A stretch of DNA of 64,000 bases from Flagellimonas yonaguniensis (GCF_029193885.1 NZ_JARFVB010000005.1:124001-188000); one strand, 5' to 3'. Positions 14,951 to 24,867 are shown, counted from the stretch's first letter. The notes: generated by a model not told the origin, from the sequence alone. Made by a program: numbers and translations.

Positions 14951-15118
14951 AAAAGCGCCCTATCGGGCGCCAGCGTTAGGGATAGCAGCGACATCGACCG
15001 CAGTGGCCCCCTTAGGGTTCGTTGCCTTGAAAAGCGACAGCGGAGCTCTTTCAAGGCGTACGAAACCTTGGGGTCCGAAAGGGCGATATAGCGGATAGCC
15101 CGGCCAACGCCCAAAAAC
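14951..15118 (-). repeat. Long structured repeat ending in a terminator hairpin
   Basis: Between the methylase-helicase stop and the cargo lies about 168 bp that folds as one long imperfect hairpin. The inner stem is GCCTTGAAA (15024-15032) with TTTCAAGGC (15049-15057); further out GGCCCCC..GGTTCGT pairs with ACGAAACC..GGGGTCC; the outermost parts are CGGGCTATCCGC and GCTATCCCTAACGC on the minus strand. The last part, GCGCCC-TATC-GGGCGC (14955-14970) beside AAAA, is a leftward terminator. From memory, elements with GGGCTATCC and ATCCCTAACGC ends recur many times in Flavobacteriaceae genomes; a genome-wide count would confirm this. Confidence 0.65.
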
Positions 15119-18100
15119 CTATAAAGAGATGTTTGGCGTATGGGAGACTTTTTGGACGGACTTCGTTCGTGAAGTCGATTCTTCTTCTTTTTCCTCGGGT
15201 TCAACATCGTATTTATCTTCCAAGGAAAGATTGATTTCTTCCAACCGTTCTTCCATCTGTACCAACTGTTCCGACTTGTCGAATTCCAGTTCCAACACCT
15301 TTCCATTGGCCGCTATCGCCTTGCCGAAATCGTCTTTCAGCTCCGTCTGCATTTTGAGGGTCTTGGGTATCTTGGCCAAGGCATTGTGCATATATTCCGC
15401 GATACTTAGGGGATTGGCCACGATTTTCTGGGAACCATGGACGTAGCTGGCATTCGGGGTCTTGACATACAACCGGTGTTCATCGTTATCGATGACCTTG
15501 AGCCTCAGTTCGGCATCCAAGAGGGAGACTATGATATGCTCCCCGACCGTTTTTCGCTTGGATCCTAAAAGATGCTGGAGTTTTTTTCCAATGACCAGCG
15601 TTTCTGTCGAACCTTCTATTTTCAACGCTTTGAGTAAACTCAAAAAATAGATGCTTTTATCGGATAGGGATTCCCATAGGGGCAGATCGTTTTGAAGATT
15701 GGCGATGTTTTTGTACGTTTTCAGTAGTTCGTTCTCATAGAAATGGATATTGTTCCGGGCCTCCAAACGGTTCTTTTTAAAAATGGAACGTTCGAGTTTC
15801 AGTTCGTCCAATTGTTTGCCCAACTCTTCCTTTTCCAAATACAAAGGGTCGTTCTTGGCAACGGCCAACAGGGTTTTGTAATCAATGGAGCCCTCGTCGT
15901 TGACCGGCCCCATATCCAATCTGTTGAATTGTATCGTGCCATTGGTCAGTTGCTCGATAAAATTCTTTTTGATATTGACATTGTTGAGCATCAGGGCATC
16001 GGTACAGTTCTCGACGATATAAAACGATACCACGACTTTGTTGTCAAAATGTTCCTTGGCACCTAGGTTCCCTTTGCGCACCCCTCTCCCGTTGCGTTGG
16101 TCGATATCCGTAGGCCGGTAGGGAATATCCACATGGTGTATCCGTACCAAACGTTGCTGGATATTGGTTCCGGTCCCCAACTTTTCCGTGGAGCCGATGA
16201 TGACCCGATAGGAACCTTCGTTTACTCTTTTGAAGCATTCCAAGCGTTTTCTATCGGTCTTAAAATCATGGATGAACACTATTTCTTCTTTGGGAACTCC
16301 ATATTCTTCGACCAGAATACGCTTTAGCTCGTCATAGATATTGAAATGCTCCTTGGGAACCCCCAAATCAGAAAAAATGGCCTGTGCGCCCTTAAAAGAA
16401 TTGGTTTCGACATACGTTTTATAGACTTCAGAGGCAATGGTCCGCAATTTGGCCTCCCCGGGGTCGTCCAATTCCTGGTTCAACAATCTTGGATCGATGG
16501 AGGCATTTCGCATATGATGAAGCGCGATCAGCGACAAGGCGCTTTTTTGTTCCTCGGTATATTCCTTTCCGCCGTATAACAAGCTACTGTCCCCTCTTTG
16601 CAGAAACTCCTTTATCCTGTCAAAATACGCCAATTGGGCGGCAGTAGGTTTTAACGTATGGACATCGAGCTGCATTCTTGGCCTATCGATTTGGTGCGTA
16701 GTTCCGTTGACGATAATCGAAATCTCGTTGTAGAGGGAGGACAACAATTTCATTTTCTTGAAGGAACGGAAACGCTCGCGAACCTTATAATCTCCCGAAA
16801 CGGTAGGTTCAAATTCATAGGATTTGATGGCGAACACCTGTGCCCATTGGTCAAAGGAGGTAATGTTCATCTCCTGCATGCGATGGGGAATAAGGTATTT
16901 GAACAGTACATAGACCTCGGTAATCGAATTGGAAATGGGCGTACCCGATAGAAAAGTGGTCTGAAAGTCCCTTTCTTTTTCCCTTTGCAGGGTTCGAATG
17001 GCGACCAACAGGTTTTTGCTGCGCTGCGAACCCTTGTTGGTATTCAACCCGGCAACCCTACTGTGCCGCGTGGTGTACATGAGGTTCTTGAACTTATGGG
17101 ATTCGTCCACCATGATGTGCCCAAAGCCCATTTGGTCAAAATTGATGACCTCGCTCTGTTTCTGTTGCATCTGGAAATACACCTCGTCCAAAGTGGCCTT
17201 CAAATTCTCGCGCCTTTGCTGTAGCCCTTTGAGTACCCTTTTGCTGATGGAATACTTATCCTCATGGATGACGTTCAGGTCGCGTTCCAGGTTCGCCAGT
17301 TCCTCGCTGATGATGTCGTGGATGACCTTTGGGGACTGCGGAATGAACTTAAAGGTATCATGGCTCATCAATACGACATCACAATCGGTACTTGCGATCT
17401 TGGCAAAAAAAGCATTGCGATTGGCGAGGCCGCTGACCACCTTGTCATGGGCGACCAATAATTTCATGTTCGGAAAGGCATTGAGCAGTTCGTTCCGTAA
17501 CTGAACCACCGTGGAGCGCAGGCCGATAACCAAGGTTTTCTTCGAAAGGTCGAGTTCCTTTAACTTGTATGAGGCCAAGGCCATGTCCAAGGTTTTCCCG
17601 AAACCCACCTCTTTGTTGACCAACAGCCCTTGGTTGATGATGATGCCCGCCACGGTATCTTTTTGGCTGGGGTATGGGGTAAACTGTTGCAACCCCTCGA
17701 ATTTGAGATAGCTGCCATCATATTTGGGATGTACCTTGGCATCGTACATTTTGTAAAAGATAAATTCCAGTTCTTTCCTCAGATCGGGCTTCCCCATGAT
17801 GTAGTTGTGAAAATCCTTATAAAGGATTTCAAATTTGATCCGGATTTCCTGCATCCTTGCCTTATCCGTTTTCTTGTTCCCCTTTGGCCCTTTCGATATA
17901 TAGGGAATGGTTGAGTTCAGGGCACCTTCCAAAATATCCGTAAAATAATAGCTCCGGTTCTCGCTCCGTACATAGAACTTTCTGACTTCCTGATATTCGT
18001 AGGTCTCGATCTTGACCATGTATTTGGATGTACTCTCGTTGTAGGCAATGTGCGCCAAGGTCTGGTAGGTGTCATAGAGAAAGGCCTGGGTAATCTCCAA

Positions 18101-19990
18101 CGGAAACCACGGTTCGTGCAGTTTGATATCAAGGTCTTCAAAAGGTGTAATGGGTGGTTTTACCCCTTCCAAGGCCAATAGGGCTCTGTCGATGTAATTC
18201 TTATCGACATAAGTTTGGTACGGGCCAAAATCGTTCCTTCGGTAAAAATTGATTTTTTCGTAAATGGTTCCCGATAAAAAAAGGAATTTTGGAGCCAAAA
18301 CGACCCTTTTCCCTTCTGGATTCAGATACAATAATTGCCGTTCCAGGGCATCCTTGATGAGCGATTCCTTGGCTTCCCCGGTCATTTCGGCCAAGATATC
18401 CGCATCGATGCCGTTGTATTTGTTCAATGAAAAATAAATGGCATCCTCCAGTGATAGTTTTTCAGGGGTTTTGGCCATCCCGCTCCAAGGATTGACCAAA
18501 ATATCGGCCTTTAAGAAAGTGCCGTTTTCAGGTCTTTCCAAGGCCAGGAGCATCGGTCCCTGAATGTCCAAAGTTACAAAGGGGTAGTTCGCTTTGTCGT
18601 GCAGTTTCCCGTACTGAAAGTCGAACAGGTCGTATTGATAGTTCAGGTTGTCCAAAGTCCGTTGCCCCTTACTCCTGTCAGTATCTAATAATTCAAGATA
18701 GGTGTCGCGCAAGGCCAATATCTTTGAAAGCCTGTCGAATTCCTTGGGTTTGATTGTCAACACTTCCAACGCTCCGTTTTCAAGGATTTTAGCGATTTTC
18801 TGTTCCCTGATGACCAGATTACCGGCCTTTAGGATGCCTTTATACTGCAACTGCGGAATGGGTGCCAAAGGTTCCTTGGGGCTAAATTCAATCGGCTTTT
18901 TTTCTATTGTCCTAGTTTTATGGGCCAGTCCAAGATTGCTCAACTTCTTGGTTATGGCGAGTTGCAGGCCTTCTAGATCGATCGCGTTTTGCACGGTGTA
19001 ATCGGTTTGGTCGTACATTCCGCCTTCAGCTATTTCGCCCAAGACCCGATCCCCGTATATCGAGAAATAGGAACTGAACTGGACCGTGTTCTCGCCCACC
19101 ACCTGTTCTATGGTATCGGAAAACAGCGCATTGATCTTCTGTTGTTCGGCAGTTGATTCTATCCCCTGATTGTTCTGAAATACCAAAATATCGGTGACCA
19201 CGGCCGTATTTTCCTGCGCAAAGGCCGTATCGGGCAGGCGGACACCGCCCAAAAAATTATTGGTGTCCATCAAGTGCTTCCGAATGGGCGCATATTGGGC
19301 CTTGTCCAAAAAATTCTTGGTACATATCAAAACGGAAACCCCAGCGGGTTTTAGACAGGACAATCCCTTGTACACAAAATAGGAATGGATGTTCTTGGAA
19401 ATCCGGGCCTGTAATGGATGGCCATTTAACGCGGTATCGAAAATCTTGCTCGCCCCAAAGGGAATGTTGCCGACCACAAGGTCATACTTTCTACCGGCAT
19501 CGGTCTGTGCCATATTCTCAAAGGGAACCCCAAAAATCTGGACATTGGTGTTCGGTTTGAAATTGTGTTCCAAAATACGGGTGGTCAGGATTTCCTTTTC
19601 GAAAGCGGTGTATCGTGCCGCAGGAAACTGCTTCAATAATTCCCGGATGAAAAGCCCGTTGCCCGCGCTCGGTTCCAAAACGGTCTCTGGTTTAAAACCC
19701 TGCAAACCATTCAAGAACGAACCGATGGACCGTATAATGGGAACAGGTGTAAAATAGGAATTGAGGGAACTTTTTTCCAAGCTTGCCAGAACGGTCGGGG
19801 CATATTCCTGCCCGAAATAACGTTCCAACCGTTCCAAAAAAACGGATCGATATTCCTCATTCTTGAGGATGTCGTAAATATTGCCAAAACCAAGGTTGTT
19901 AATAAATAGATGCGGATCCGATTCTGGCGCGTGGAGGGCGTCCAAGGTTCTGACCAAATGGTCGAGGTACCTTTTCTTTGAGTATTTCAT
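15119..19990 (-). CDS. ICE N6-adenine methylase / SNF2-type helicase fusion
   Basis: 1623 residues. The N-terminal part is an N6-methyltransferase-like domain: EPSAGNG at 106-112 (SAM-binding motif) and NIPF at 175-178 in place of NPPY/NPPF. The C-terminal half is a superfamily 2 helicase: VGFGKTLDMALASYKL (Walker A like), MVDESHKFKN (DESH box), SGTPISNS, and LGTGTNIQQ..DQRNGRGVRKG (motifs V and VI). A coiled-coil tail follows. Proteins of this design are a hallmark of Bacteroidota ICEs and resemble phage DarB; roles in protecting incoming DNA from restriction are suspected. The N-I-P-F variant could be active or regulatory. It is the last gene of its leftward run. Confidence 0.88.
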   Translation of the reverse strand: MKYSKKRYLDHLVRTLDALHAPESDPHLFINNLGFGNIYDILKNEEYRSVFLERLERYFGQEYAPTVLASLEKSSLNSYFTPVPIIRSIGSFLNGLQGFKPETVLEPSAGNGLFIRELLKQFPAARYTAFEKEILTTRILEHNFKPNTNVQIFGVPFENMAQTDAGRKYDLVVGNIPFGASKIFDTALNGHPLQARISKNIHSYFVYKGLSCLKPAGVSVLICTKNFLDKAQYAPIRKHLMDTNNFLGGVRLPDTAFAQENTAVVTDILVFQNNQGIESTAEQQKINALFSDTIEQVVGENTVQFSSYFSIYGDRVLGEIAEGGMYDQTDYTVQNAIDLEGLQLAITKKLSNLGLAHKTRTIEKKPIEFSPKEPLAPIPQLQYKGILKAGNLVIREQKIAKILENGALEVLTIKPKEFDRLSKILALRDTYLELLDTDRSKGQRTLDNLNYQYDLFDFQYGKLHDKANYPFVTLDIQGPMLLALERPENGTFLKADILVNPWSGMAKTPEKLSLEDAIYFSLNKYNGIDADILAEMTGEAKESLIKDALERQLLYLNPEGKRVVLAPKFLFLSGTIYEKINFYRRNDFGPYQTYVDKNYIDRALLALEGVKPPITPFEDLDIKLHEPWFPLEITQAFLYDTYQTLAHIAYNESTSKYMVKIETYEYQEVRKFYVRSENRSYYFTDILEGALNSTIPYISKGPKGNKKTDKARMQEIRIKFEILYKDFHNYIMGKPDLRKELEFIFYKMYDAKVHPKYDGSYLKFEGLQQFTPYPSQKDTVAGIIINQGLLVNKEVGFGKTLDMALASYKLKELDLSKKTLVIGLRSTVVQLRNELLNAFPNMKLLVAHDKVVSGLANRNAFFAKIASTDCDVVLMSHDTFKFIPQSPKVIHDIISEELANLERDLNVIHEDKYSISKRVLKGLQQRRENLKATLDEVYFQMQQKQSEVINFDQMGFGHIMVDESHKFKNLMYTTRHSRVAGLNTNKGSQRSKNLLVAIRTLQREKERDFQTTFLSGTPISNSITEVYVLFKYLIPHRMQEMNITSFDQWAQVFAIKSYEFEPTVSGDYKVRERFRSFKKMKLLSSLYNEISIIVNGTTHQIDRPRMQLDVHTLKPTAAQLAYFDRIKEFLQRGDSSLLYGGKEYTEEQKSALSLIALHHMRNASIDPRLLNQELDDPGEAKLRTIASEVYKTYVETNSFKGAQAIFSDLGVPKEHFNIYDELKRILVEEYGVPKEEIVFIHDFKTDRKRLECFKRVNEGSYRVIIGSTEKLGTGTNIQQRLVRIHHVDIPYRPTDIDQRNGRGVRKGNLGAKEHFDNKVVVSFYIVENCTDALMLNNVNIKKNFIEQLTNGTIQFNRLDMGPVNDEGSIDYKTLLAVAKNDPLYLEKEELGKQLDELKLERSIFKKNRLEARNNIHFYENELLKTYKNIANLQNDLPLWESLSDKSIYFLSLLKALKIEGSTETLVIGKKLQHLLGSKRKTVGEHIIVSLLDAELRLKVIDNDEHRLYVKTPNASYVHGSQKIVANPLSIAEYMHNALAKIPKTLKMQTELKDDFGKAIAANGKVLELEFDKSEQLVQMEERLEEINLSLEDKYDVEPEEKEEESTSRTKSVQKVSHTPNISL

Positions 19991-20027
19991 GAGTGAGTGA
20001 GTTAAGGAATTTGATTGGATGCTTATG

Positions 20028-20477
20028 CTACATAGTCAGACCTTTATTTTTATCTGGATTAAATTGTTTACGGACTTCCCGCAAATCATATTTTGAAAGT
20101 GTAAAACCTAAATTCGTCAAAAGGGCATCGTTGAATTTACGCTTGGCAAACTCGGACCAACCAAGAATTCCATTGTGTTCTATTTCATTTTCATGGAAAT
20201 ATTCTTGGGCAAGATTGATTTTGCATTCTTCTACCATACATTTTCTTGAGTATCTGAGCCTTTCACAAATCCACTCATAATTGAAATACAGTAGGTTTTG
20301 GTGCATATCCCGATTTGCCATATAGTTATCCGATACCAAATGGCCCGTTTCTTTTTCGTACATCCTCACACTTCCGTTGTCATCACATTCGCTGTCGCCG
20401 ATATAGTAAATGAACGATTTTGTTACCATGGCCATTTTAAAAACGTGTCCGTCGATTTTTTTGTGCTTATTTTCCAT
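20028..20477 (-). CDS. 149-aa ICE protein, unknown function
   Basis: A soluble, charged protein (FKMAMVTKSFIYYIGDSECDDNG near the start, NFNYEWICERL in the middle, tail rich in Lys). It lies between the methylase-helicase and the 423-aa gene, starting 1 bp after the latter's stop, so it is part of the same leftward operon. No family recognised. An opposite-strand frame is a shadow. Confidence 0.7.
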   Translation of the reverse strand: MENKHKKIDGHVFKMAMVTKSFIYYIGDSECDDNGSVRMYEKETGHLVSDNYMANRDMHQNLLYFNYEWICERLRYSRKCMVEECKINLAQEYFHENEIEHNGILGWSEFAKRKFNDALLTNLGFTLSKYDLREVRKQFNPDKNKGLTM

Positions 20478-20478
20478 T

Positions 20479-21750
20479 TTAGGAAGGTTTCATTTGCACA
20501 GTCTGCACGGCTAGATTATTTTTTAGTTTTACCAAGGCAATTGGAAAATTTTTGCTGTGCGAGTAATTCCGATCGATATGCCGCAGTACGGAACCGACAA
20601 TGGGTCTAAAGTTCATTTCCTCTTGATTTTTCTCGCCTTCCGCAAAACGCCATTCCCCCGTACCGTAATGCTTTTTGAGGAACGCCGTTCTTTCATTGTT
20701 TTTTAGCATAATGGCTTCTTTTTCGACAACAAAATTCTTTTTGACAATGACCTCTTTCGAGAGGTACAGTCTTTTTTGGGCAGAAATTTCCTTGGATTGC
20801 ATGAGTTTTTTATAAGTTTCCCATTGCAATCGTGAATGTCCGTTAACTTCCTCATTGCGCCGAACATAAAGGATGCCTTTGTGGATGCCAAGTTGTAGAC
20901 CGTGCTTTAGATAGGCTATGAGTTCTATCTTGCTGTCCAGAAAGCGTTCCTTGAATTCCTGCATGCCGAAATAGTGGGATTCGGATTTTGGTGCCGTCTC
21001 CAGAAAGGACTGAAACACCAAGTAGCGCTCCGTAGCTTCCGTAAGGGTCATGATATTGTATTTTCCTTCGAATTCCGAAAGATGGAACTGTTTGCCTACA
21101 TATTGTATGGGATCGGATACCACCTGCTCGCTTGGTAGTAAAATCGATTCCTTGAAATAGGGATTGCTTTGGAAGGTCAGTTGGACGGCATCATTATAAA
21201 ATGCAGCAATACTTCTGCTATCCTTTCTTTCGTTTTGCAATCGGTCGGCCCCATAAAAGGAATGCTCAAATCGAAGCGAACTTTTTTCTACCGGATGTAA
21301 GGCCGAAACCGATTGACGCAAGCCTCGACCGTCGTAGGTTTTCCATAAAGGAATATTACCGTGGGTAGTGCTGGCCATAAAAAAGGTTTGGGTATTGAAC
21401 TGAAACCCGAATTTTATCGTGCATAAAAGCGAATCGCTTTCCAAAATCCTAAAATTCCCGATAGGAAGGATTTTATGGTCGTGGTTTACCAGTAGTTCCT
21501 TTTCCTTGCCTTGGGCCAATAGCTTTTTAAGGTTTCCATCGATATAGCCCTTTTTGGCAAGGTTTAGCCGTTTGATATAATCGAGCTTTTTAAGGTCTTT
21601 GACTTCATCAGTGGTTATCGGGTCATATTCCAGCTTACCAAAAGCCCTAAAATCTATATCTTTCGACATTTGACTGTAATTATTGACAGTATGGTACAAG
21701 CGCCTTGCAAAGCGTGCAGCTCTTTTCCAAATTGGGATTTTATTCTCCAT
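20479..21750 (-). CDS. 423-aa ICE protein, unknown function
   Basis: I start at ATG 21750 (MENKIPIWKRAARFARRLYH), which overlaps the M23 gene stop (ATGGAGAATAA); an ATG at 21783 would add 11 residues inside the previous gene. The protein is basic at the N-terminus, has a beta-rich centre (SLLCTIKFGFQFNTQTFFMAS) and a helical second half. No signal or membrane segment, no motif I can name. Position within the helicase operon suggests a role in ICE DNA processing or establishment. Confidence 0.7.
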   Translation of the reverse strand: MENKIPIWKRAARFARRLYHTVNNYSQMSKDIDFRAFGKLEYDPITTDEVKDLKKLDYIKRLNLAKKGYIDGNLKKLLAQGKEKELLVNHDHKILPIGNFRILESDSLLCTIKFGFQFNTQTFFMASTTHGNIPLWKTYDGRGLRQSVSALHPVEKSSLRFEHSFYGADRLQNERKDSRSIAAFYNDAVQLTFQSNPYFKESILLPSEQVVSDPIQYVGKQFHLSEFEGKYNIMTLTEATERYLVFQSFLETAPKSESHYFGMQEFKERFLDSKIELIAYLKHGLQLGIHKGILYVRRNEEVNGHSRLQWETYKKLMQSKEISAQKRLYLSKEVIVKKNFVVEKEAIMLKNNERTAFLKKHYGTGEWRFAEGEKNQEEMNFRPIVGSVLRHIDRNYSHSKNFPIALVKLKNNLAVQTVQMKPS

Positions 21751-22576
21751 GAGTATTGGGTTTAATATCCATGACTTCGGCATAGATGGTTTTCTTTAGG
21801 TTAAAGGATGGCCTTGGATCGATTTTGACTTCATTCTTCCAAACTTCGTAATGCAGATGAAATCCCGTGGAACTACCCGAACTACCAACCGTTGCTATAA
21901 GCTCATGTTGGTCAATAGTCTGTCCTTTGGCGACCAATACCTTTTCCAAATGTCCGTAGAGGGTCTTAAAACCGAACCGGTGCCTGATGATAATATGGAT
22001 GCCATAACCATTTTCTGAATAAATGACCTCGGACACGGTTCCCGCGGCCGATGCATATATAGGCTTGCCTGATGGAGCGGCCAGATCGATACCAAAATGG
22101 GTTTTCGTTTTTTTGGAAATGGGATGGGTACGCATGCCATACCTACTTGACAATGAATAATTGCCCTTTTCCAAGGGAACACACGAGGGAAACTGGTGCA
22201 GGAGTTCCGGTCGGTATGTCAAATATGTTTCCAAAGCAGCTATATAGGAGTAATCCGGAATTTGATACAGGTACTTGGCAATCCGTTCTTCAATGGCCAA
22301 TAACAAATGTTCCCGTTCCTTATCCACAATGGTACTATCAAAGCGGTCGGTTTTAAAATTGTCCTTTAGCCGTTCCCCGTAATTTTCCATGGCAACGGTT
22401 GTTTCCCGAAGTTTTGAATCCGAAAAACCAAAACCATTTCCGATGACATAGAAAAGACAAAGAAGTATCAGAAAGAGCAAGTGGGCCAGTTCCTTTCGAC
22501 CCATACCGCTGATATAGCAATGTCCAACTATTCGCAATTTTTTTCCTAATAAATTTGCAGATTCAAAAAAATTCAT
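21740..22576 (-). CDS. M23 (LytM-type) metallopeptidase with N-terminal membrane anchor
   Basis: 278 residues. A hydrophobic segment (LAHLLFLILLCLFYVIGNGF, about 30-50) anchors it with the catalytic part in the periplasm. The LytM zinc site is visible: H in THFGID with its Asp, and HLH in TGFHLHYEVW near residue 245, with YGHLEKV between. It would cut peptidoglycan cross-links, and in an ICE probably opens the wall for the transfer channel. First gene of the leftward operon, divergent from the primase-like gene across a palindromic promoter region. Confidence 0.88.
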   Translation of the reverse strand: MNFFESANLLGKKLRIVGHCYISGMGRKELAHLLFLILLCLFYVIGNGFGFSDSKLRETTVAMENYGERLKDNFKTDRFDSTIVDKEREHLLLAIEERIAKYLYQIPDYSYIAALETYLTYRPELLHQFPSCVPLEKGNYSLSSRYGMRTHPISKKTKTHFGIDLAAPSGKPIYASAAGTVSEVIYSENGYGIHIIIRHRFGFKTLYGHLEKVLVAKGQTIDQHELIATVGSSGSSTGFHLHYEVWKNEVKIDPRPSFNLKKTIYAEVMDIKPNTHGE

Positions 22577-22577
22577 A

Positions 22578-22618
22578 TATTTGCTTTATATACAAATTTA
22601 TAATTTATTTGCAAATAA
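22578..22618. promoter_or_regulatory. 41-bp shared element, copy A (divergent promoter region)
   Basis: Read on the minus strand this stretch matches 35556-35596 (+) at 37 of 41 positions. It contains a perfect 14-bp palindrome TTATTTGCAAATAA (22605-22618) and TAAATTTG (22593-22600, minus), which fits the Bacteroidota -7 box TAnnTTTG. A -33 TTTG box at normal distance is not evident, so an operator role is as likely as a promoter. Confidence 0.6.
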
Positions 22619-22625
22619 GCAAGAA

Positions 22626-23852
22626 ATGATAAAAAATTGGCTAACAGAAGACCATCGCATCGACCTCCCGAAGCTTTTTAAGCATCTGGGCTTTCGAGCG
22701 GTACAACGGGAAAGAACACATTATCTATACAAAGGTAACGGCGCGCAATACGTTATCCTCAACACCGAAAAGGGCTATCTGTACTATAAAATAGAACGCC
22801 CGGATGAAAAACTATCGGCCTCGGATCTGATTACCGAACATGTATCGAAAACCGAGGGAATGGACAAAGAAATGCTCTGGGACAAAGTGGACACCTATTA
22901 TAGAGAGGTGTTACGGACAGAAAGTTTATTGGTTAGCAACAATACGGAAAGCCCCGTTGAAACAGTAACAAAAGATTTCAACCATTTTCTTGCTTATGCC
23001 TTACCCTTGGATAAAAACACCGATGGACTCTATAAAAATTTGGACGATATGGCACCTTTTGAGGGGCGCATCTTCAAAAATAAGGAAGACGAAGTCCTAT
23101 TTCCACTGTTCAATATCCAGAACGAGGTCTGTGGGTATTTTACGGATACCGAGCAAGAGGTGCTCCCTTATAAGGAATCGGCCATCAAACATTCGTTGTG
23201 GTATTCCAATATTCCCAAAAAAATCGATGGACTGTTCCTTTTTAAAAATCCTAAAGAGGCGTTGGCGTTCCATAGAAAATTCCAGTTTAAAAACGTCGTA
23301 TATCTCGCTTTGGGGGCTATCAATGCCCAAACGACACGAATTCTTTTTAAAATCCAGCGTTTGACCAAGGTGGATAAGCTTTTTTTGAGCTTTACGGGCG
23401 ATAAAAAAATAGAGGGGTATTTACGCGACCTGCATTTTATTTCCTATGTGGAGGATTCGGATTTTAAACTGCATTTGACCGATAGGGATATGGTAATCGA
23501 TTTCCCAATGGGAAACGAGAAATCCTTTTCCCGATTTTATGATCATACGCGGCGGTTCAATACCGAACTGGCCCAGAGTTTTCTGAAATACAATAAGATC
23601 ATCGACCAGAACCGATTGAACCGATATAGCATCATGGTATCCAAGGACGGGGAGCAGATCAAAGTGCGCCTGCCTTTGGAGACCAATGCCATAAGGTTAT
23701 TGGTCTGGTCGTACTATAAAAATTATTTGGACAAGACCATCGAAATCCTCAAACCGACATCCCACAATTGGTATTCGGAATGGGAATTGGTAGAAAGCCA
23801 AACCAAAAAAAGGAAGGAGGTGCAGTGGAAAGAGTATAGAATCGCACTATAA
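22626..23852 (+). CDS. ICE primase/Toprim-related protein, divergent
   Basis: 408 residues from ATG 22626 (a TTG at 22581 would add 15 residues overlapping the palindromic element). The N-terminus (IDLPKLFKHLGFRAVQRERTHYLYKG) resembles the start of CHC2-like/DUF3991 primase proteins, and the middle (LFLFKNPKEALAFHRKF then VDKLFLSFTGDKK) is laid out like a Toprim domain, but the acidic residues (E, then D-x-D) are only partly present. It may be an inactive paralogue of the Toprim protein at 24909. First gene of the rightward run. Confidence 0.6.
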   Translation: MIKNWLTEDHRIDLPKLFKHLGFRAVQRERTHYLYKGNGAQYVILNTEKGYLYYKIERPDEKLSASDLITEHVSKTEGMDKEMLWDKVDTYYREVLRTESLLVSNNTESPVETVTKDFNHFLAYALPLDKNTDGLYKNLDDMAPFEGRIFKNKEDEVLFPLFNIQNEVCGYFTDTEQEVLPYKESAIKHSLWYSNIPKKIDGLFLFKNPKEALAFHRKFQFKNVVYLALGAINAQTTRILFKIQRLTKVDKLFLSFTGDKKIEGYLRDLHFISYVEDSDFKLHLTDRDMVIDFPMGNEKSFSRFYDHTRRFNTELAQSFLKYNKIIDQNRLNRYSIMVSKDGEQIKVRLPLETNAIRLLVWSYYKNYLDKTIEILKPTSHNWYSEWELVESQTKKRKEVQWKEYRIAL

Positions 23853-23978
23853 AATGGAAAAAGGACGCTCCCGCCCTCTTTCCTTCAAATTCCGTAACTC
23901 ACAAATCACTCCTGATTTGCAGTTATGTACTCAAAAGTAACAAATTCAAATTTCGTAACAATTAAAAATCACTCAAAA

Positions 23979-24839
23979 ATGGAAAAACAAGCAGAAAAAC
24001 AAATCGAAAAAGTCTTCGTCAACGTAAGCCAGGTCTGGTTTAAGGGCGAAGCCATTTCCAAGGATCAGGACACCTATAAGGTCAAAACCGATGATGGCAG
24101 AACCTTTACAATGCCCAAGATGAACGAGGAAGGTGGAAAAAACGAGGACATACAGATCCGGGAAAACTTGGACCATCAATTTGCTAAGGAAGACGTAAAA
24201 AGGCGTTTGGAAGGAGCCTATATCAGTTTTCAAAAGTTGGACGATAATGTTCAGGAATCCCTTTTGGAAGGCAAGGAGCGTTTGATCAAGACCACCTATA
24301 TCAGTGATGGACAGTTGAAAAGTTCTGTCAAAATGGTGCAAATGGTCTATAATCCCAATACTGGTTCCAAATTGGACGTACAGATCAGACGTAACGAACA
24401 GATCAAATTGGAAGATGCGAATGCCTACCAATATCAATTTACCAAGGAGGAATACAATGCCATGGTTAAAGAAGACAAAACCATTCAATTTACCGGTACT
24501 TCCTTGAACGGGGACACCTTCCAAAAACTGGCCTACTATGAGCCAAGACTGAACGATATCCGTACAAAACCGGCAGTTTCCGCCAATATGTACGTACTCG
24601 GGCAACAATTGACCAAGGAGCAGGCCGACACCATGAACAAAGGGGAAGAAGTCAAAATCACTATCCGTAAGACCAAAAAAGGGCCTTTGACCTATATGGT
24701 CAGATGGAGTGCGAAAGGGCAACGTTTTCTCTACAGGGATTTGGAGAAAGCGAAACTCAAGGATATGGAGGTCAAAGCGGGGACAACCCTTGACAGCGAA
24801 AAAAAAAAGAAACAGCCTAGCAACGCCATGAGCCTGTAG
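23979..24839 (+). CDS. DUF3945-like ICE protein
   Basis: 286 residues from ATG 23979 (MEKQAEKQIEK); the upstream ATG at 23925 adds residues that look like leader. The second half contains a DUF3945-style unit: LGQQLTKEQADTMNKGEEV followed by KKGPLTYMVRWSAKGQRFLY. A related unit appears earlier (YQFTKEEYNAMVKEDKTI, LNGDTFQKLAYYEP). Such proteins are abundant in Bacteroidota ICEs near primase and topoisomerase genes and are soluble; function unknown. Lys-rich tail. Confidence 0.7.
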   Translation: MEKQAEKQIEKVFVNVSQVWFKGEAISKDQDTYKVKTDDGRTFTMPKMNEEGGKNEDIQIRENLDHQFAKEDVKRRLEGAYISFQKLDDNVQESLLEGKERLIKTTYISDGQLKSSVKMVQMVYNPNTGSKLDVQIRRNEQIKLEDANAYQYQFTKEEYNAMVKEDKTIQFTGTSLNGDTFQKLAYYEPRLNDIRTKPAVSANMYVLGQQLTKEQADTMNKGEEVKITIRKTKKGPLTYMVRWSAKGQRFLYRDLEKAKLKDMEVKAGTTLDSEKKKKQPSNAMSL

Positions 24840-24867
24840 TTCCTTTTTTTAATTAACTCAATGCAAA

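Noticed and set aside
14951..15118. Integron attC site
   Set aside because: The element is palindromic with AACGC/GCGTT ends, but the core does not fit GTTRRRY/RYYYAAC and there is no integron integrase.
15129..19757. Many rightward frames opposite the methylase-helicase
   Set aside because: All are antisense shadows of the 1623-aa gene with no domain content.
23973..24722. Leftward 249-aa frame
   Set aside because: Antisense shadow of the DUF3945-like gene; high Phe/Gly/Gln content typical of reverse reading.
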